The notes beneath the pieces were generated by a model, which was not told where the DNA came from, ran no database searches, and worked only from the letters and a program-made list of their open reading frames with translations. This document shows positions 31,772 through 42,420 of a DNA stretch of 64,000 nucleotides, piece by piece. The translations under genes and the position numbers were made by a program. Location: the NCBI RefSeq assembly GCF_000759835.1, contig NZ_BBNB01000003.1:186001-250000 (forward strand), read 5' to 3'. The DNA is from Citrobacter sedlakii NBRC 105722. GTDB taxonomy: Bacteria; Pseudomonadota; Gammaproteobacteria; Enterobacterales; Enterobacteriaceae. The first letter of the stretch is position 1. Each line of letters begins with the position of its first letter.

Positions 31772-32520
31772 GTTGCGCTCCCGGCGGCGTCTTTGCGGCC
31801 TGAATAATGCAATAAACACCAGTTCGCCAGCGTCAACACTTCTTCGGCGGCCAGCGAATCGCTGCGGTATTCTCCCAGTGGCTGTTTCGCCGCCATGCAT
31901 TCGGCCAGGGCTTCATCGCGATGAATAACCATCGGCAACAGCCGACGCTGGCTTTGGAGCCAGACCTGGTAAAGATCGTCCTGCATCTGGCTGCCAATGC
32001 GTAAATCGTTAATCAAAATATGCGAACCGGCGGGTAGCGCCTGCTGATGCAGGCGAATATGGCAATTGGCATCGGCTTTGACGACCGCCAGCGTACGATC
32101 GCAGGCGTTGACCAGTTGGCGAGTGAGCGGCGCGGCGCCGGTGGGCAAATCGAGTAAAATCCAGGAATACCTGCCGCTCTCTTTTAGCAGCTGGAGGCCA
32201 GGGACAATCTCGCCGAGCCGTTCCTGCCATTGATCGGGGTAGTCACGTTCCGGCGCCGTGAGCTGGCCAAACGGCAGCAAATCGAGCTGCGAGGTATAGC
32301 GCATTCCGCCTTCGCGCCAGTCACGCCCGTCCAGCAGCGCTCTGGCCCAGCCGTCGCGATGCACAAAGTCGACATTAAATGACAGGCGTAGCAAATTATC
32401 GGGGCAGGCATCCACCACCAGGACGTTTTCACCTAACAGTTGTAATGCCCAGGCCAGCGCCGCAGTGATAGACGTCGTGCCTACGCCACCACGGATGCCC
32501 TGAAGTCCCAGAATAGCCAT
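31768..32520 (-). CDS. bcsQ: Cellulose synthesis accessory ATPase BcsQ (intact)
   Basis: MinD/ParA-type ATPase of 250 aa needed for cellulose secretion; in E. coli it localises the Bcs complex at a cell pole and forms part of its cytoplasmic vestibule with BcsR and BcsE. The deviant Walker A loop reads RGGVGTTS, without the usual Lys-Thr end. The whole frame is open from MAILGLQGIRGG; laboratory E. coli K-12 carries an early stop codon here and makes no cellulose. It overlaps bcsA by 4 bp. Confidence 0.96.
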   Translation of the reverse strand: MAILGLQGIRGGVGTTSITAALAWALQLLGENVLVVDACPDNLLRLSFNVDFVHRDGWARALLDGRDWREGGMRYTSQLDLLPFGQLTAPERDYPDQWQERLGEIVPGLQLLKESGRYSWILLDLPTGAAPLTRQLVNACDRTLAVVKADANCHIRLHQQALPAGSHILINDLRIGSQMQDDLYQVWLQSQRRLLPMVIHRDEALAECMAAKQPLGEYRSDSLAAEEVLTLANWCLLHYSGRKDAAGSAT

Positions 32521-32531
32521 CCACGACTCCC

Positions 32532-32720
32532 TTATTCTTGTTGCGCAAATTCAGCCAGCAGCGGCCAGCGTTTAATCGCAGCGGCAAGCTGTTCACGTTG
32601 GGATATATCGGTGTAATCGAATTCAGGTAATGAAAAAGCCTGGCTCAGGGCCAGGAAATCGTTTTGAAAGGTATAGCCTAAAGCTGAATCAGGCAGCGTA
32701 TCGGGTTCGTTGTCAGACAT
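32532..32720 (-). CDS. bcsR: Cellulose synthesis regulator BcsR
   Basis: A small (62-aa) cytoplasmic protein that stabilises BcsQ and regulates the Bcs complex. Conserved blocks YTFQNDFLALSQAFSLP and SQREQLAAAIKRWPLLAEFAQQ are clear. I start at the ATG at 32720 (MSDNEPDTLP), as in E. coli; the frame continues to 32750. It is the first gene of the minus-strand bcs operon, 11 bp ahead of bcsQ, and divergent from bcsE. Confidence 0.94.
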   Translation of the reverse strand: MSDNEPDTLPDSALGYTFQNDFLALSQAFSLPEFDYTDISQREQLAAAIKRWPLLAEFAQQE

Positions 32721-33008
32721 ATTTTTTATCCCTTTGAATATACTCGCCATGCTTCAGACATTTTTTCTGTTTGCATTCAGCCCCCCTTCCCAACGAAAAT
32801 TGATGGCGTCAGAATCCGCGCATTTTCTGATTTTTCATCACTCAAAGAATACGAGTCATGGAATCGGAAAGGCCGACGTAAAGAGGCTTCCTGCCAGCCA
32901 AATTGATTCACATGCTAAATCTGATACGTTTTAATTTCAATGTTAGGTTTATTTCTGCGCTTTCGCTAGTAAACTGATAAGCAGACAAATAGCGACCCGA
33001 GGAACGCT
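32721..33008. other. Divergent promoter region bcsR/bcsE
   Basis: A 288-bp AT-rich gap between the two halves of the cellulose locus. The bcsE side ends in GAGGAACGCT before its GTG start. No operator could be assigned with confidence. Small open frames inside (for example 32710-32934) look spurious. Confidence 0.55.
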
Positions 33009-34568
33009 GTGGACCCAGTATTTTCAATAGGTATCTCATCATTATGGGATGAACTTCGCCATATGCCAACTGGCGGTGTCTGGTGGGTTAACACTGATCG
33101 CAGTGAAGATGCTATCAGCCTGGCGAATCAAACGATTGCTTTTCAAACCGGGACTGCAAAAGTCGCGGCGATGAGTATGGGCAGCGATCCAGGGAAAGTT
33201 TTCAAATTAGACGAAACGCAAGGTCCGGAAAAAATTCAGTTATTTTCGATGCCAGATTCAGAGAAGGGACTATACTTTATGTCCCGCGATATACTCTGCT
33301 CAGTTGATCCTACCCATTACTTATTCATCCTTATATGCGCAAATAATGCGTGGCAAAATATTCCAGCGGAACGATTGCGTCAGTGGCTGGATAAAATGAA
33401 TAAATGGACACGTCTTCATCGTTGTTCTGTTCTGGTGCTTAACCCTGGGAATAATAATGACAAACAGTTCTCGCTGTTAATGGGGGAATATCGCTCGCTG
33501 TCTGGTCTTGCCAGCATGCGTTTTCAGGGCGACCAGCACCTGCTGGATATCGCCTTCTGGTGCAACGAGAAAGGAGTCAGCGCCCGCCAACAGTTGACCA
33601 TTCGCCATCGCCAGGGTCGCTGGGAACTGGCGCAAGAGGCCGAAGCCGACATCCAGCCCCGCAGCGACGAAAAGCGGATCCTCAGTAATGTGACCGTACT
33701 CGAAGGTGCGCCGCCGCTATCGGAGCACTGGAAATTATTCGACAGTAATGAAGCATTATTCAATGAGGCCCGTACCGCCCAGGCGGCAACATTGGTCTTT
33801 TCTCTCCAGCAAAATCGTCAGATTGAACCGCTGGCGCGCAGCATCCACACCCTGCGCCGCCAGCGCGGCAGCGCGCTAAAAATTCTTGTGCGGGAAAATA
33901 TCGCCAGCCTGCGCGCCACCGACGAACGTCTGCTGCTGGGCTGCGGCGCCAATATGGTGATCCCGTGGAACGCCCCGCTTTCCCGCTGCCTGACGTTGAT
34001 TGAAAGCGTGCAGGGCCAACAGTTCAGCCGTTATGTGCCGGAAGATATCACCACCCTGCTGTCGATGACCCAGCCGATGAAGCTGCGCGGCTTTCAGAAG
34101 TGGGATGTCTTCTGTGACGCGGTGAATAATATGATGAGCAATACCCTGCTCCCCGCCGACGGCAAAGGGGTGATGGTGGCGCTGCGTCCAGTGCCAGGTA
34201 TTCGCGTGGAACAGGCGTTAACGCTTTGCCGCCCACACCGTACCGGCGATATTGTGACCATTGGCGGCAACCGACTGGTGCTGTTTTTGTCGTTCTGCCG
34301 GGTCAACGATCTCGACACCGCCCTGAATCACATCTTTCCGCTGCCGACCGGCGATCTGTTCTCTAACCGCATGGTGTGGTTCGAGGACAATCAGATCAGC
34401 GCCGAACTGGTGCAAATGCGTCTGCTGTCGCCGGAGCTGTGGGGTCAGCCGCTGCCGCTCACCCAGGAGGTCAAACCCGTACTGAACGCTGAACACGATG
34501 GTAAGGTCTGGCGTCGAATTCCTCAGCCGCTGCGCTTACTGGACGATGAAATGGAGCGTTCATCATGA
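33009..34568 (+). CDS. bcsE: Cyclic-di-GMP-binding cellulose regulator BcsE
   Basis: Cytoplasmic protein of 519 aa that binds c-di-GMP through a GIL domain and is needed for maximal cellulose synthesis. The binding motif RxGD is present as RTGD at residues 411-414. The N-terminal part interacts with BcsR and BcsQ in E. coli. Translation starts with GTG at 33009 after GAGG, giving [13 protein letters not shown] as in E. coli. It overlaps bcsF by 4 bp and is therefore probably coupled to it. Confidence 0.96.
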   Translation: MDPVFSIGISSLWDELRHMPTGGVWWVNTDRSEDAISLANQTIAFQTGTAKVAAMSMGSDPGKVFKLDETQGPEKIQLFSMPDSEKGLYFMSRDILCSVDPTHYLFILICANNAWQNIPAERLRQWLDKMNKWTRLHRCSVLVLNPGNNNDKQFSLLMGEYRSLSGLASMRFQGDQHLLDIAFWCNEKGVSARQQLTIRHRQGRWELAQEAEADIQPRSDEKRILSNVTVLEGAPPLSEHWKLFDSNEALFNEARTAQAATLVFSLQQNRQIEPLARSIHTLRRQRGSALKILVRENIASLRATDERLLLGCGANMVIPWNAPLSRCLTLIESVQGQQFSRYVPEDITTLLSMTQPMKLRGFQKWDVFCDAVNNMMSNTLLPADGKGVMVALRPVPGIRVEQALTLCRPHRTGDIVTIGGNRLVLFLSFCRVNDLDTALNHIFPLPTGDLFSNRMVWFEDNQISAELVQMRLLSPELWGQPLPLTQEVKPVLNAEHDGKVWRRIPQPLRLLDDEMERSS

Positions 34569-34756
34569 TGACCATCAGCGATATTCTGCAAATCATCGTC
34601 GTCTGCGCGCTGATTTTTTTTCCACTGGGCTATCTGGCGCGTCATTCTCTGCGCCGTCTCAGCAACACCGCCCGTCTGCTATTTGCTAAACCTCGTTATG
34701 TCAAACCGGCCGGAACACTGCGCCGCACGGTAATTCCCAGAGCGACCAAAAAATGA
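34565..34756 (+). CDS. bcsF: Cellulose locus membrane peptide BcsF
   Basis: A 63-aa inner-membrane peptide with one helix ([16 protein letters not shown]) and a basic cytoplasmic tail. In E. coli it recruits BcsE to the membrane and works with BcsG. It overlaps bcsE at the start (ATGATG) and bcsG at the end (ATGA), so the three genes are translationally linked. Confidence 0.95.
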   Translation: MMTISDILQIIVVCALIFFPLGYLARHSLRRLSNTARLLFAKPRYVKPAGTLRRTVIPRATKK

Positions 34757-36432
34757 CTCAACATACTCAACATGCCTCGCCGCCTTCGCCTCTCTGGCAA
34801 TACTGGCGCGGACTTTCGGGCTGGAATTTCTATTTTCTGGTGAAATTTGGTCTGCTCTGGGCAGGCTATCTTAACTTCCACGCCCTGATGAACCTGGTGT
34901 TCATGGCGTTCCTGCTGATGCCGATTCCGCGCTACAGCCTGCATCGCCTTCGCCACTGGATCGCCATTCCGATAGGTTTTGCCCTGTTCTGGCACGATAC
35001 CTGGCTGCCAGGGCCAGAGAGTATAATGAGCCAGGGCTCCCAGGTCGCGGCGTTCAGCACTGACTATATGCTCGATCTGGTCACCCGCTTTATTAACTGG
35101 CAAATGATCGGCGCGGTGTTCGTGCTGCTCGTGGCGTGGCTGTTTTTGGCGCAGTGGGTTCGCGTCACCGTTTTTGTGGTGGCCATAATGGTCTGGCTAA
35201 ACGTTCTGACCCTGGCGGGGCCGAGTTTTTCACTGTGGCCTGCCGGTCAGCCGACCAACACCGTCACGACCACCGGCGGTACCGCGGCGGCCACGATCGC
35301 CACCGCTGAAGGCGCGCCGGTTGTCGGTGATATCCCGGCGCAAACCGCGCCACCGACGTCCGCCAACCTCAACGCCTGGCTGAACACCTTTTACAACGCG
35401 GAAGCAAAACGTAAAACGCCCTTCCCGGCGGCGCTGCCGGAAGATGCCCAGCCGTTTGAACTGCTGGTGATCAACATCTGCTCGCTTTCGTGGTCCGATA
35501 TCGAAGCGGCGGGGCTGATGTCGCATCCGCTGTGGTCGCATTTTGATATTCAGTTTAAGCACTTTAACTCGGCGACCTCTTACAGCGGTCCGGCGGCGAT
35601 TCGCCTGCTGCGCGCCAGCTGCGGTCAGCCGTCACATACCAATCTGTATCAACCAGCCGGCAATGAATGCTATCTGTTTGATAATCTGTCGAAACTGGGC
35701 TTCGCCCAGCATCTGATGATGGGTCACAACGGTGAGTTCGGCGGCTTCCTGAAAGAAGTGCGCGAAAACGGCGGTATGCAGGCTGAGCTGATGGATCAGA
35801 GTGGTTTACCGGTGCCGCTGTTGGGCTTTGACGGCTCGCCAGTCTATGACGATACGGCAGTGCTTAACCGCTGGCTTGAAACCACCGAAAAGAACAAAGA
35901 TTCGCGCAGCGCAACCTTCTATAACACCCTGCCGCTGCACGATGGCAACCACTATCCAGGCGTGAGCAAAACGGCGGATTACAAAGCGCGTGCGCAGAAA
36001 TTCTTCGATGAACTGGATGCGTTCTTTACGCAGCTCGAGAAGTCTGGCCGTAAAGTCATGGTGGTGGTGGTGCCGGAACATGGCGGGGCGCTGAAAGGCG
36101 ACAGAATGCAGGTCTCCGGTCTGCGCGATATCCCCAGCCCGTCGATCACCAACGTCCCCGCCGGGGTGAAATTCTTCGGCATGAAAGCGCCGCATCAGGG
36201 CGCGCCGATTGAAATTACCCAACCGAGCAGCTATCTGGCCATCTCAGAACTGGTGGTGCGCGTGCTCGACGGCAAGATCTTCTCCGAAGATCCGGTTGAC
36301 TGGACGAAGCTCACCAGTAATCTGCCGCAAACCGCGGCGGTCTCGGAAAACGCCAACGCGGTGGTGATTCAGTACCAGGATAAACCCTACGTGCGCCTGA
36401 ACGGCGGCGACTGGGTGCCGTATCCGCAGTAA
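34753..36432 (+). CDS. bcsG: Cellulose phosphoethanolamine transferase BcsG
   Basis: Inner-membrane enzyme of 559 aa with several N-terminal helices (to about residue 155), a Thr/Ala/Pro-rich linker and a periplasmic alkaline-phosphatase-like domain. It transfers phosphoethanolamine from phosphatidylethanolamine to glucose units of cellulose. The nucleophile Ser lies in [21 protein letters not shown], and [12 protein letters not shown] carries metal ligands. Its presence predicts pEtN-modified cellulose. It is last in the bcsEFG operon. Confidence 0.96.
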   Translation: MTQHTQHASPPSPLWQYWRGLSGWNFYFLVKFGLLWAGYLNFHALMNLVFMAFLLMPIPRYSLHRLRHWIAIPIGFALFWHDTWLPGPESIMSQGSQVAAFSTDYMLDLVTRFINWQMIGAVFVLLVAWLFLAQWVRVTVFVVAIMVWLNVLTLAGPSFSLWPAGQPTNTVTTTGGTAAATIATAEGAPVVGDIPAQTAPPTSANLNAWLNTFYNAEAKRKTPFPAALPEDAQPFELLVINICSLSWSDIEAAGLMSHPLWSHFDIQFKHFNSATSYSGPAAIRLLRASCGQPSHTNLYQPAGNECYLFDNLSKLGFAQHLMMGHNGEFGGFLKEVRENGGMQAELMDQSGLPVPLLGFDGSPVYDDTAVLNRWLETTEKNKDSRSATFYNTLPLHDGNHYPGVSKTADYKARAQKFFDELDAFFTQLEKSGRKVMVVVVPEHGGALKGDRMQVSGLRDIPSPSITNVPAGVKFFGMKAPHQGAPIEITQPSSYLAISELVVRVLDGKIFSEDPVDWTKLTSNLPQTAAVSENANAVVIQYQDKPYVRLNGGDWVPYPQ

Positions 36433-36435
36433 ACG

Positions 36436-36464
36436 AAAAAGGCCGCAAGGATATCCCTGCGGCC
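36436..36464 (-). terminator. Hairpin terminator for ldrD (possibly bidirectional with bcsG)
   Basis: GGCCGCAAGGATATCCCTGCGGCC (36441-36464) is a near-perfect palindrome. On the minus strand it is followed by TTTTTCGTTT, the form of a rho-independent terminator for transcripts coming from ldrD. The hairpin could also stop bcsG readthrough. Confidence 0.65.
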
Positions 36465-36513
36465 CGGTTCGGGCGCATGTTGCCACTGCGGCAGGCAGGC
36501 GCCCGTCAGGGGA

Positions 36514-36621
36514 TTACTTCCTGCTACGTAACCAGTTCACAACCATTCCCGCGATTATACCCGCGATGGCTGGAGCCGCTAAATCGTGCCAGAAGGCAAT
36601 GCCTAACTGAATCAGCGTCAT
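36514..36621 (-). CDS. ldrD: Type I toxin LdrD (small membrane peptide)
   Basis: A 35-aa hydrophobic peptide, MTLIQLGIAFWHDLAAPAIA followed by a GIIAGMVVNWLRSRK tail. This is clearly of the Ldr family (FWHDLAAP core and C-terminal NWL-basic end). Overproduced Ldr peptides inhibit growth by acting at the membrane. The locus is in the same place as in E. coli, between bcsG and yhjV, but as a single copy. An upstream antisense RNA gene (rdlD) overlaps the mRNA leader. Confidence 0.9.
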   Translation of the reverse strand: MTLIQLGIAFWHDLAAPAIAGIIAGMVVNWLRSRK

Positions 36622-36677
36622 ATAGCCGCCTGTGTTGCAATGGCAACCGTTCGCGGCTATCCTTGAATTGTTGAGGT

Positions 36678-36740
36678 TCAAGATTAGCCCCCGTTTTGTT
36701 GCCAGGTTTTTACCGAACAACGTGCGGGGGTTTTCTCTTT
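36678..36740 (+). ncRNA. rdlD: RdlD antisense RNA (antitoxin of ldrD)
   Basis: The plus-strand segment from about AAGATTAGCCCCCG to the stem partner CGTGCGGGGG ends with TTTTCTCTTT. It matches the conserved LDR antisense layout: the 3' hairpin (CCCCCG/CGGGGG with AACAA pairing TTGTT) acts as terminator. It is complementary to the ldrD leader and should block LdrD synthesis. The 5' end is estimated by analogy. Confidence 0.65.
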
Positions 36741-36973
36741 ATCCAGCGACAAACGCCGCCAGGGATCAAGCCCCCGCAACGTTGCGCCTCACCGGGTCGC
36801 CCCGGCTTGCTGCGGATTCTACGGCAAGCGGTTTGCCTACACATCCGCCCGTGTTTTACTCTGCGTGGCGTCTCGCAAATCCTCAATCGGCTGGCAGTGT
36901 CTCCTGCGCTTCTGTAGAATTGCGTCCCCTTGCGGCCATGACGCCGTGAAGGCTATTTCTGGCAGGGGACTTC
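36741..36973. other. Gap between ldrD/rdlD and yhjV
   Basis: About 230 bp containing the presumed minus-strand promoter of ldrD and the plus-strand promoter of yhjV. The GGCAGGGG at 36961-36968 lies shortly before the yhjV ATG. Short open frames here are not convincing. Confidence 0.4.
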
Positions 36974-38269
36974 ATGCAGCACGACACATCACTTTCTCAT
37001 CTTAACGGCTCAGGCGAACAGGTTTCGCGCAGACTTCCTTTTACCCGCTACGACTTTGGTTGGGTATTGCTGTGCATTGGTATGGCGATTGGCGCGGGTA
37101 CGGTGCTGATGCCGGTGCAGATTGGACTTAAAGGGATTTGGGTATTTATCACCGCGTCGCTTATCGCTTATCCGGCGACCTGGATCGTACAGGACGTGTA
37201 TCTCAAAACGCTTTCGCAAAGCGAAACCTGCCATGACTACACCGACGTCATTAGCCATTATCTCGGCAAAAACTGGGGCGTTTTTCTCGGTGTGATCTAT
37301 TTTTTGATGATTATCCACGGCATCTTTATTTACTCGCTTTCCGTGGTATTCGACAGCGCGTCTTATCTGCGTACCTTTGGCCTGACCCAGACCGATCTCT
37401 CCCAGTCGCTGCTTTTTAAAGCGGCCATCTTCGCAGCGCTGGTCGCTATCGCCTCGGGCGGCGAGAAACTGCTGTTCAAAATCTCCGGGCCGATGGTGGT
37501 GGTAAAAGTGGGGATCATCGTGGTATTTGGCCTGGCGATGATTCCACACTGGAATTTCGCCAATATCACCGCCTTTCCCCAGGCATCGGTGTTTTTTCGC
37601 GACGTCTTGCTTACTATTCCGTTCTGCTTCTTTTCGGCGGTGTTTATTCAGGTGCTGAATCCGATGAACATCGCCTATCGCAAGCGCGAGGCCGACAGGG
37701 TGCTGGCAACCCGGATGGCAATTCGCACCCACCGCATCAGCTATATCACGCTGATTGCGGTGATTCTGTTTTTCTCTTTCTCGTTTACCTTTTCCATCAG
37801 CCATGAAGAAGCGGTGTCGGCATTCGAGCAAAACATCTCCGCCCTGGCGCTGGCGGCTCAGGTTATTCCCGGTCCGGTGATCCATATCACCTCGACGGTA
37901 CTGAATATCTTCGCCGTCCTAACCGCGTTTTTTGGTATTTATCTCGGCTTCCACGAGGCAATGAAAGGGATTGTGCTGAATCTGCTGGGTCGTATCGTCA
38001 ACGTGGAGCGCATTCCTTCGCGCATGATCACGCTTGGGATCTGTGCGTTTATCGTGACGACGCTGGTGATTTGGGTCTCATTTCGCGTGTCGGTGCTGGT
38101 GTTCTTCCAGCTCGGCAGCCCGCTATACGGCATTGTCTCCTGCCTGATCCCTTGCTTCCTGATATACAAGGTCGCGCAACTGGAAAAACTGCGTGGCCTG
38201 AAAACCTGGCTGATACTGCTGTACGGCGTACTGCTGTGCCTGTCGCCGCTGCTGAAATTGATTGAGTAA
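36974..38269 (+). CDS. yhjV: HAAAP/STP-family amino-acid transporter YhjV
   Basis: Inner-membrane protein of 431 aa with about 11 helices, related to serine/threonine and aromatic amino-acid permeases of the HAAAP family (TdcC and SdaC relatives). The N-terminal helix 1 region [20 protein letters not shown] contains the unwound Gly-rich substrate-binding segment. The transported amino acid is not known. The gene is monocistronic and converges on dppF. Confidence 0.93.
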   Translation: MQHDTSLSHLNGSGEQVSRRLPFTRYDFGWVLLCIGMAIGAGTVLMPVQIGLKGIWVFITASLIAYPATWIVQDVYLKTLSQSETCHDYTDVISHYLGKNWGVFLGVIYFLMIIHGIFIYSLSVVFDSASYLRTFGLTQTDLSQSLLFKAAIFAALVAIASGGEKLLFKISGPMVVVKVGIIVVFGLAMIPHWNFANITAFPQASVFFRDVLLTIPFCFFSAVFIQVLNPMNIAYRKREADRVLATRMAIRTHRISYITLIAVILFFSFSFTFSISHEEAVSAFEQNISALALAAQVIPGPVIHITSTVLNIFAVLTAFFGIYLGFHEAMKGIVLNLLGRIVNVERIPSRMITLGICAFIVTTLVIWVSFRVSVLVFFQLGSPLYGIVSCLIPCFLIYKVAQLEKLRGLKTWLILLYGVLLCLSPLLKLIE

Positions 38270-38274
38270 CAGAG

Positions 38275-38310
38275 AAAAGGCCGGATCAGGCGCAAGCGCC
38301 ACCCGGCCTT
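38275..38310 (-). terminator. REP-type terminator of the dpp operon
   Basis: AAGGCCGGGTGGCGC/GCGCCTGATCCGGCCTT followed on the minus strand by TTCTCTG forms a strong stem-loop just past the dppF stop codon. It also lies just past the convergent yhjV. Confidence 0.65.
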
Positions 38311-38319
38311 GCGGGAAGG

Positions 38320-39333
38320 TTACGTCACCGGCTTCTGCCCATTCTCGTCCTGATCGACAGCAAAACAGGCGACCAGTTGTCCGTTGTACTCCTTCAACTG
38401 CGGCTGCAACTGGGTGCAAGGGCCGAAGCGGCGGCGGCAGCGCGCATTGAACGCGCAGCCGGGCGGTGGATTCAGCGGGCTGGGCAACTCGCCGGTCAGT
38501 TTGATACGTTCGCGACGCTCGTCCGGATTCAGACGCGGCGTGGCGGAGAGCAGCGCCTGCGTATACGGATGGCGCGGGTTGTTGAAAATTTGCTCCTTCG
38601 TCCCTTTCTCGACGCAACGGCCCAGATACATCACCATCACTTCATCGGCAATGTGCTCAACCACCGACAGGTCGTGGGAGATAAAGACGTAGGACAGCCC
38701 CAGATCCTGCTGCAAATCCATCATCAGGTTCAGCACTTGCGCGCGGACAGAAACGTCAAGCGCAGAGACCGGCTCGTCGGCAATCACCACGTCCGGGTCC
38801 AGCATCAGACCACGGGCAATGGCGATACGCTGACGCTGGCCGCCGGAAAACATATGCGGATAGCGATCGTAGTGTTCGGTTTTTAGCCCCACTTTCGCCA
38901 TCATTGCCAGCGCTTTTTCGCGACGCTGCGCTTTGCTGAGCGACGTATTGATAAGCAGCGGCTCCTCCAGAATCTGCCCCACTTTCTTACGCGGGTTCAG
39001 TGAACCATACGGGTTCTGGAACACAATCTGGATTTTCTGCCGACGCAGCTTCTGCGCCTGCGGGTCGTGCTTGAGCAGATCCTGCCCCTGATAGTACAGC
39101 TCGCCGCCGGTCGGCGTTTCGATCATCGTCAGCAAACGACCGAGCGTCGATTTCCCGCAGCCGGACTCGCCCACCACCGCCAGCGTTTTACCGCGCTCAA
39201 GGGTGAACGACACGCCGTCCAGCGCTTTCACCAGCCGTTCAGGAGAGAAGATCCCCTTCTTCACTGGATAATGTTTTTTCAGGTCGATGGCCCGCAACAG
39301 CGGCTGTTGCAAGGTGGCCTCGTGCGTACTCAT
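38320..39333 (-). CDS. dppF: Dipeptide ABC transporter ATP-binding protein DppF
   Basis: Cytoplasmic ATPase subunit (337 aa) of the dipeptide and heme-precursor importer. It shows Walker [10 protein letters not shown], the ABC signature [16 protein letters not shown] and Walker B VVIADEP. The oligopeptide-family C-terminal region holds a CxnC cluster ([17 protein letters not shown]) that may bind iron-sulfur. It overlaps dppD by 4 bp and is last in the operon. Confidence 0.97.
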   Translation of the reverse strand: MSTHEATLQQPLLRAIDLKKHYPVKKGIFSPERLVKALDGVSFTLERGKTLAVVGESGCGKSTLGRLLTMIETPTGGELYYQGQDLLKHDPQAQKLRRQKIQIVFQNPYGSLNPRKKVGQILEEPLLINTSLSKAQRREKALAMMAKVGLKTEHYDRYPHMFSGGQRQRIAIARGLMLDPDVVIADEPVSALDVSVRAQVLNLMMDLQQDLGLSYVFISHDLSVVEHIADEVMVMYLGRCVEKGTKEQIFNNPRHPYTQALLSATPRLNPDERRERIKLTGELPSPLNPPPGCAFNARCRRRFGPCTQLQPQLKEYNGQLVACFAVDQDENGQKPVT

Positions 39334-40313
39334 AGTGTGGGCCTCCCGGCATCATCGAGTGGGTAGTGGCATTTTGACTGACGTCCGCCGTCCAGTTGGT
39401 TCAGCGCAGGTTCTTCTGCGCGGCAGCGATCGGTGGCATAGGGGCAGCGCGGATTGAGCAGACAGCCCGTGGGACGGTCGTATTTCCCTGGCACCACACC
39501 CGGCAAAGACGCCAGCCGCGCTTTGTCCTGAGCGAACTCCGGCAGCGCGCGAAGCAGCGCCTGGGTGTACGGATGACGCGGCGCGCGGAAGATATCGTGC
39601 GCATCGCCCGTTTCCACGACCTGACCGGCGTACATCACGATGATTTTATGCGCCGCTTCCGCCACCAGCGCCAGATCGTGCGTAATCAGCACCAGCGCCA
39701 TGTTCTCTTTCTGTTGCAGTTCCAACAGCAGCTCGATGATTTGCGCCTGGATAGTCACGTCCAGCGCGGTCGTCGGTTCGTCGGCAATCAGCAGTTTTGG
39801 CCGACAGGCAATGGCCATCGCGATCATCACGCGCTGGCTCATCCCGCCGGAAAGCTGATGCGGATACACGTCCAGACGCGACGCCGGGTCCGGTATCCCC
39901 ACCTGGGTCAGCAGGTCGATGGCCCGCTGACGGCGGGTTTTCTTGTTGCCGCCCTGATGTACCTTGATGGCTTCCATGATCTGGAAACCGACGGTGTAGC
40001 AGGGGTTCAGGCTGGTCATCGGGTCCTGGAAAATCATCGCCACTTCGGCGCCCACCAGGTTGCGCCGCTCTTTCTCAGAGATGCGTTTCAGATCCTGATC
40101 GTTAAACACCAGGTTTTCGGCGTTTACCCGCCCGGGATAGTCAATCAGCCCCATTATCGCCAGTGAACTGACGGACTTACCGGAACCTGACTCGCCAACG
40201 ATACCGACCACTTCGCCCTGATTCACGCTGTAACTAATCCGGTCTACGGCGCGGAATTCGCTGCCTTCGTCACCGAAGTGCACCGATAATTTATCTACAT
40301 TTAATAACGCCAT
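39330..40313 (-). CDS. dppD: Dipeptide ABC transporter ATP-binding protein DppD
   Basis: Second ATPase subunit (327 aa). It shows Walker [10 protein letters not shown], signature [16 protein letters not shown] and Walker [14 protein letters not shown], with a C-terminal Cys cluster [15 protein letters not shown]. It pairs with DppF to drive peptide import. It follows dppC with a 10-bp gap and overlaps dppF. Confidence 0.97.
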   Translation of the reverse strand: MALLNVDKLSVHFGDEGSEFRAVDRISYSVNQGEVVGIVGESGSGKSVSSLAIMGLIDYPGRVNAENLVFNDQDLKRISEKERRNLVGAEVAMIFQDPMTSLNPCYTVGFQIMEAIKVHQGGNKKTRRQRAIDLLTQVGIPDPASRLDVYPHQLSGGMSQRVMIAMAIACRPKLLIADEPTTALDVTIQAQIIELLLELQQKENMALVLITHDLALVAEAAHKIIVMYAGQVVETGDAHDIFRAPRHPYTQALLRALPEFAQDKARLASLPGVVPGKYDRPTGCLLNPRCPYATDRCRAEEPALNQLDGGRQSKCHYPLDDAGRPTL

Positions 40314-40323
40314 CTCGAACCTC

Positions 40324-41226
40324 TTACTGCTTCAGCTTGGGATCGAGCGCATCACGCAGACCGTCACCCATCAGGTTAAATGCCAGCACCGTCAGCAGGA
40401 TCGCCAGACCCGGGAAGGTCACGACCCACCAGGCGCTTTGCGCAAACTGCAACACGTCGGAGAGCATGGTGCCCCACTCCGGCGTTGGCGGTTGCGCACC
40501 CATGCCGAGGAAGCCGAGTGCGGCCATATCGAGAATGGCGTTAGAGAAACCGAGCGACGCCTGAACGATCAGCGGCGCGAGGCAGTTCGGGAAGATATTG
40601 ATGAACATCTGACGCATCGCGCCTGCGCCCGCCACGCGGGAAGCCGTCACGTAGTCGCGGTTCACCTCCACCAGCACCGCCGCGCGGGTAAGCCGGACAT
40701 AGTGCGGCAGGGCGACAAAGGTCAGCGCCAGCGCGGCGTTACCGATTGACGGCCCAAAGACCGCTACCAGCACCAGCGCCAGCAGCAGGCTCGGCAGCGC
40801 CAGCATGATGTCGACCACGCGCATAATGACGTTATCAACAATGCCGCCAAAGTAACCGGCAATCAGCCCGAGCACGATGCCCATCACCAGCGACAGCACC
40901 ACCACCAGGCAGCCGACCAGCAACGACAGGCGCGCGCCATACATCAGTCGCGACAGCACGTCGCGACCCACATCGTCGGTACCCAGCAGGTGCGCCAGGC
41001 TCCCGCCTTCCTGCCAGGCCGGCGGCGCGAGCAGCGCATCGCGAAACTGTTCCGCCGGGTTATAGGGCGCAAGAACGTTGGCGAATACCGCAATCAGGAT
41101 CATGATGACGACATACGCCAGGCCAACAACCGCGCCTTTGTTGCGTTTGAAATAGTGCCAGAACTCCTGTAGCGGGGTCATCGGCACCGGTGCGGCAATA
41201 ACTTTATTTTCAGTAACCTGTGACAT
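40324..41226 (-). CDS. dppC: Dipeptide ABC transporter permease DppC
   Basis: Inner-membrane permease of 300 aa with the N-terminal OppC domain and six core helices. The EAA loop that contacts the ATPase is represented by [22 protein letters not shown]. It forms the channel with DppB. The gap to dppB is 9 bp. Confidence 0.97.
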   Translation of the reverse strand: MSQVTENKVIAAPVPMTPLQEFWHYFKRNKGAVVGLAYVVIMILIAVFANVLAPYNPAEQFRDALLAPPAWQEGGSLAHLLGTDDVGRDVLSRLMYGARLSLLVGCLVVVLSLVMGIVLGLIAGYFGGIVDNVIMRVVDIMLALPSLLLALVLVAVFGPSIGNAALALTFVALPHYVRLTRAAVLVEVNRDYVTASRVAGAGAMRQMFINIFPNCLAPLIVQASLGFSNAILDMAALGFLGMGAQPPTPEWGTMLSDVLQFAQSAWWVVTFPGLAILLTVLAFNLMGDGLRDALDPKLKQ

Positions 41227-41235
41227 GATGGCCCC

Positions 41236-42255
41236 TTACTTCTTATGACGAATACGCGGGTTCACCACGCCGTACAGCAGGTCAACCAGCAGGTTGACGA
41301 GGATAATCATCGTCGCCACCAGCAGCACCCCGCCCTGTACCACCGGGTAATCGCGTCGTTGCAGCGCATCAATCAACCAGCGTCCGAGGCCAGGCCACGA
41401 GAAGATGGTTTCGGTCAGAATGGCGCCCGCCAGCAGCGTGCCCACCTGCAGGCCAATCACGGTGACCACCGGCAGCATGGCGTTGCGCAGCGCGTGAATA
41501 ATAATGACCCGCATGCGGGTCAGCCCTTTGGCGCGGGCGGTACGAATGTAGTCTTCACCCAGCACTTCCAGCATCGACGAGCGGGTCATACGCACGATGA
41601 CCGCCAGCGGAATCGTGCCGAGGACCATTGCGGGCAGAATCATGTGCGCAACCGCATCAATAAAATTGCCCTCTTCGCCCCAGATGGCGGTGTCGATCAG
41701 CATAAAACCGGTCAGCGGATTGGTATCGTCAAGAAACACCATGTCGCTGACACGCCCGGAAACCGGCGTCAGGTTCCAGTGTACGGAGACCAGCATGATC
41801 AGCATCATCCCCCACCAGAAGATCGGCATGGAATAACCGGTCAGCGCCAGGCCAACAGCGGTGTGATCGAAAATGGACCCGCGCTTGACGGCGGCCAGCA
41901 CACCGACCGGAATGCCCACCGCGGTGGCGAAAATCATGGCGCAGACGCCAAGTTCCAGCGTCGCTTTAAAGCGCGGCACGAACTCGTCCCACACCGGCAA
42001 ACGGCTTTTCAGCGAGATGCCTAAATCACCCTGCATGACTCCCCAGATATAATGGAGGTACTGCTGCCACATCGGTTTATCGAGACCGAGTTCAGCCAAC
42101 AGTTGAGCATGACGCTCAGGGGAGATACCACGCTCACCCGCCATGATCATCACCGGATCGCCGGGGATCATATGGACAAACGCGAAGGTGAGAAGGGTGA
42201 TACCGATAAACGTAGGGATGACGAGTCCCAAACGTCGGAGAATGAACTGCAACAT
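41236..42255 (-). CDS. dppB: Dipeptide ABC transporter permease DppB
   Basis: Inner-membrane permease of 339 aa, starting MLQFILRRLGLVIPTFIGIT. The EAA loop is IRTARAKGLTRMRVIIIHALRNA. It partners DppC. A 165-bp gap with REP-like hairpins separates it from dppA, which usually makes the binding-protein transcript more abundant than the downstream part. Confidence 0.97.
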   Translation of the reverse strand: MLQFILRRLGLVIPTFIGITLLTFAFVHMIPGDPVMIMAGERGISPERHAQLLAELGLDKPMWQQYLHYIWGVMQGDLGISLKSRLPVWDEFVPRFKATLELGVCAMIFATAVGIPVGVLAAVKRGSIFDHTAVGLALTGYSMPIFWWGMMLIMLVSVHWNLTPVSGRVSDMVFLDDTNPLTGFMLIDTAIWGEEGNFIDAVAHMILPAMVLGTIPLAVIVRMTRSSMLEVLGEDYIRTARAKGLTRMRVIIIHALRNAMLPVVTVIGLQVGTLLAGAILTETIFSWPGLGRWLIDALQRRDYPVVQGGVLLVATMIILVNLLVDLLYGVVNPRIRHKK

Positions 42256-42353
42256 AACCCGGATTCTCTCTCAGGACGCACGGCGTGGAACCGTGAGTCT
42301 GTATTGCTCACAAATCTTATCCCTTCCCGCTTACAGAGAAGGAATAAAGCACT

Positions 42354-42402
42354 GCTGCCGGGTGGCGCTACGCCTGCCCGATCTTCGGGGGCGTAGCGCT
42401 TA
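42354..42402. repeat. REP-like stem-loops between dppA and dppB
   Basis: Palindromes GCCGGGTGGCGCTACGCCTGCCCG and GGGGGCGTAGCGC lie in the dppA-dppB gap. Such hairpins typically protect the upstream dppA mRNA and reduce downstream expression. Confidence 0.65.
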
Positions 42403-42420
42403 CCTGACGATAGCGTTTAA

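Noticed and set aside
31768-32520. Check for the K-12 bcsQ nonsense mutation
   Set aside because: The frame is open throughout from MAILGLQG to the stop, so bcsQ is not a pseudogene here.
36632-36949. 105-codon frame between ldrD and yhjV
   Set aside because: It lies across the rdlD region and the yhjV promoter; composition looks random.
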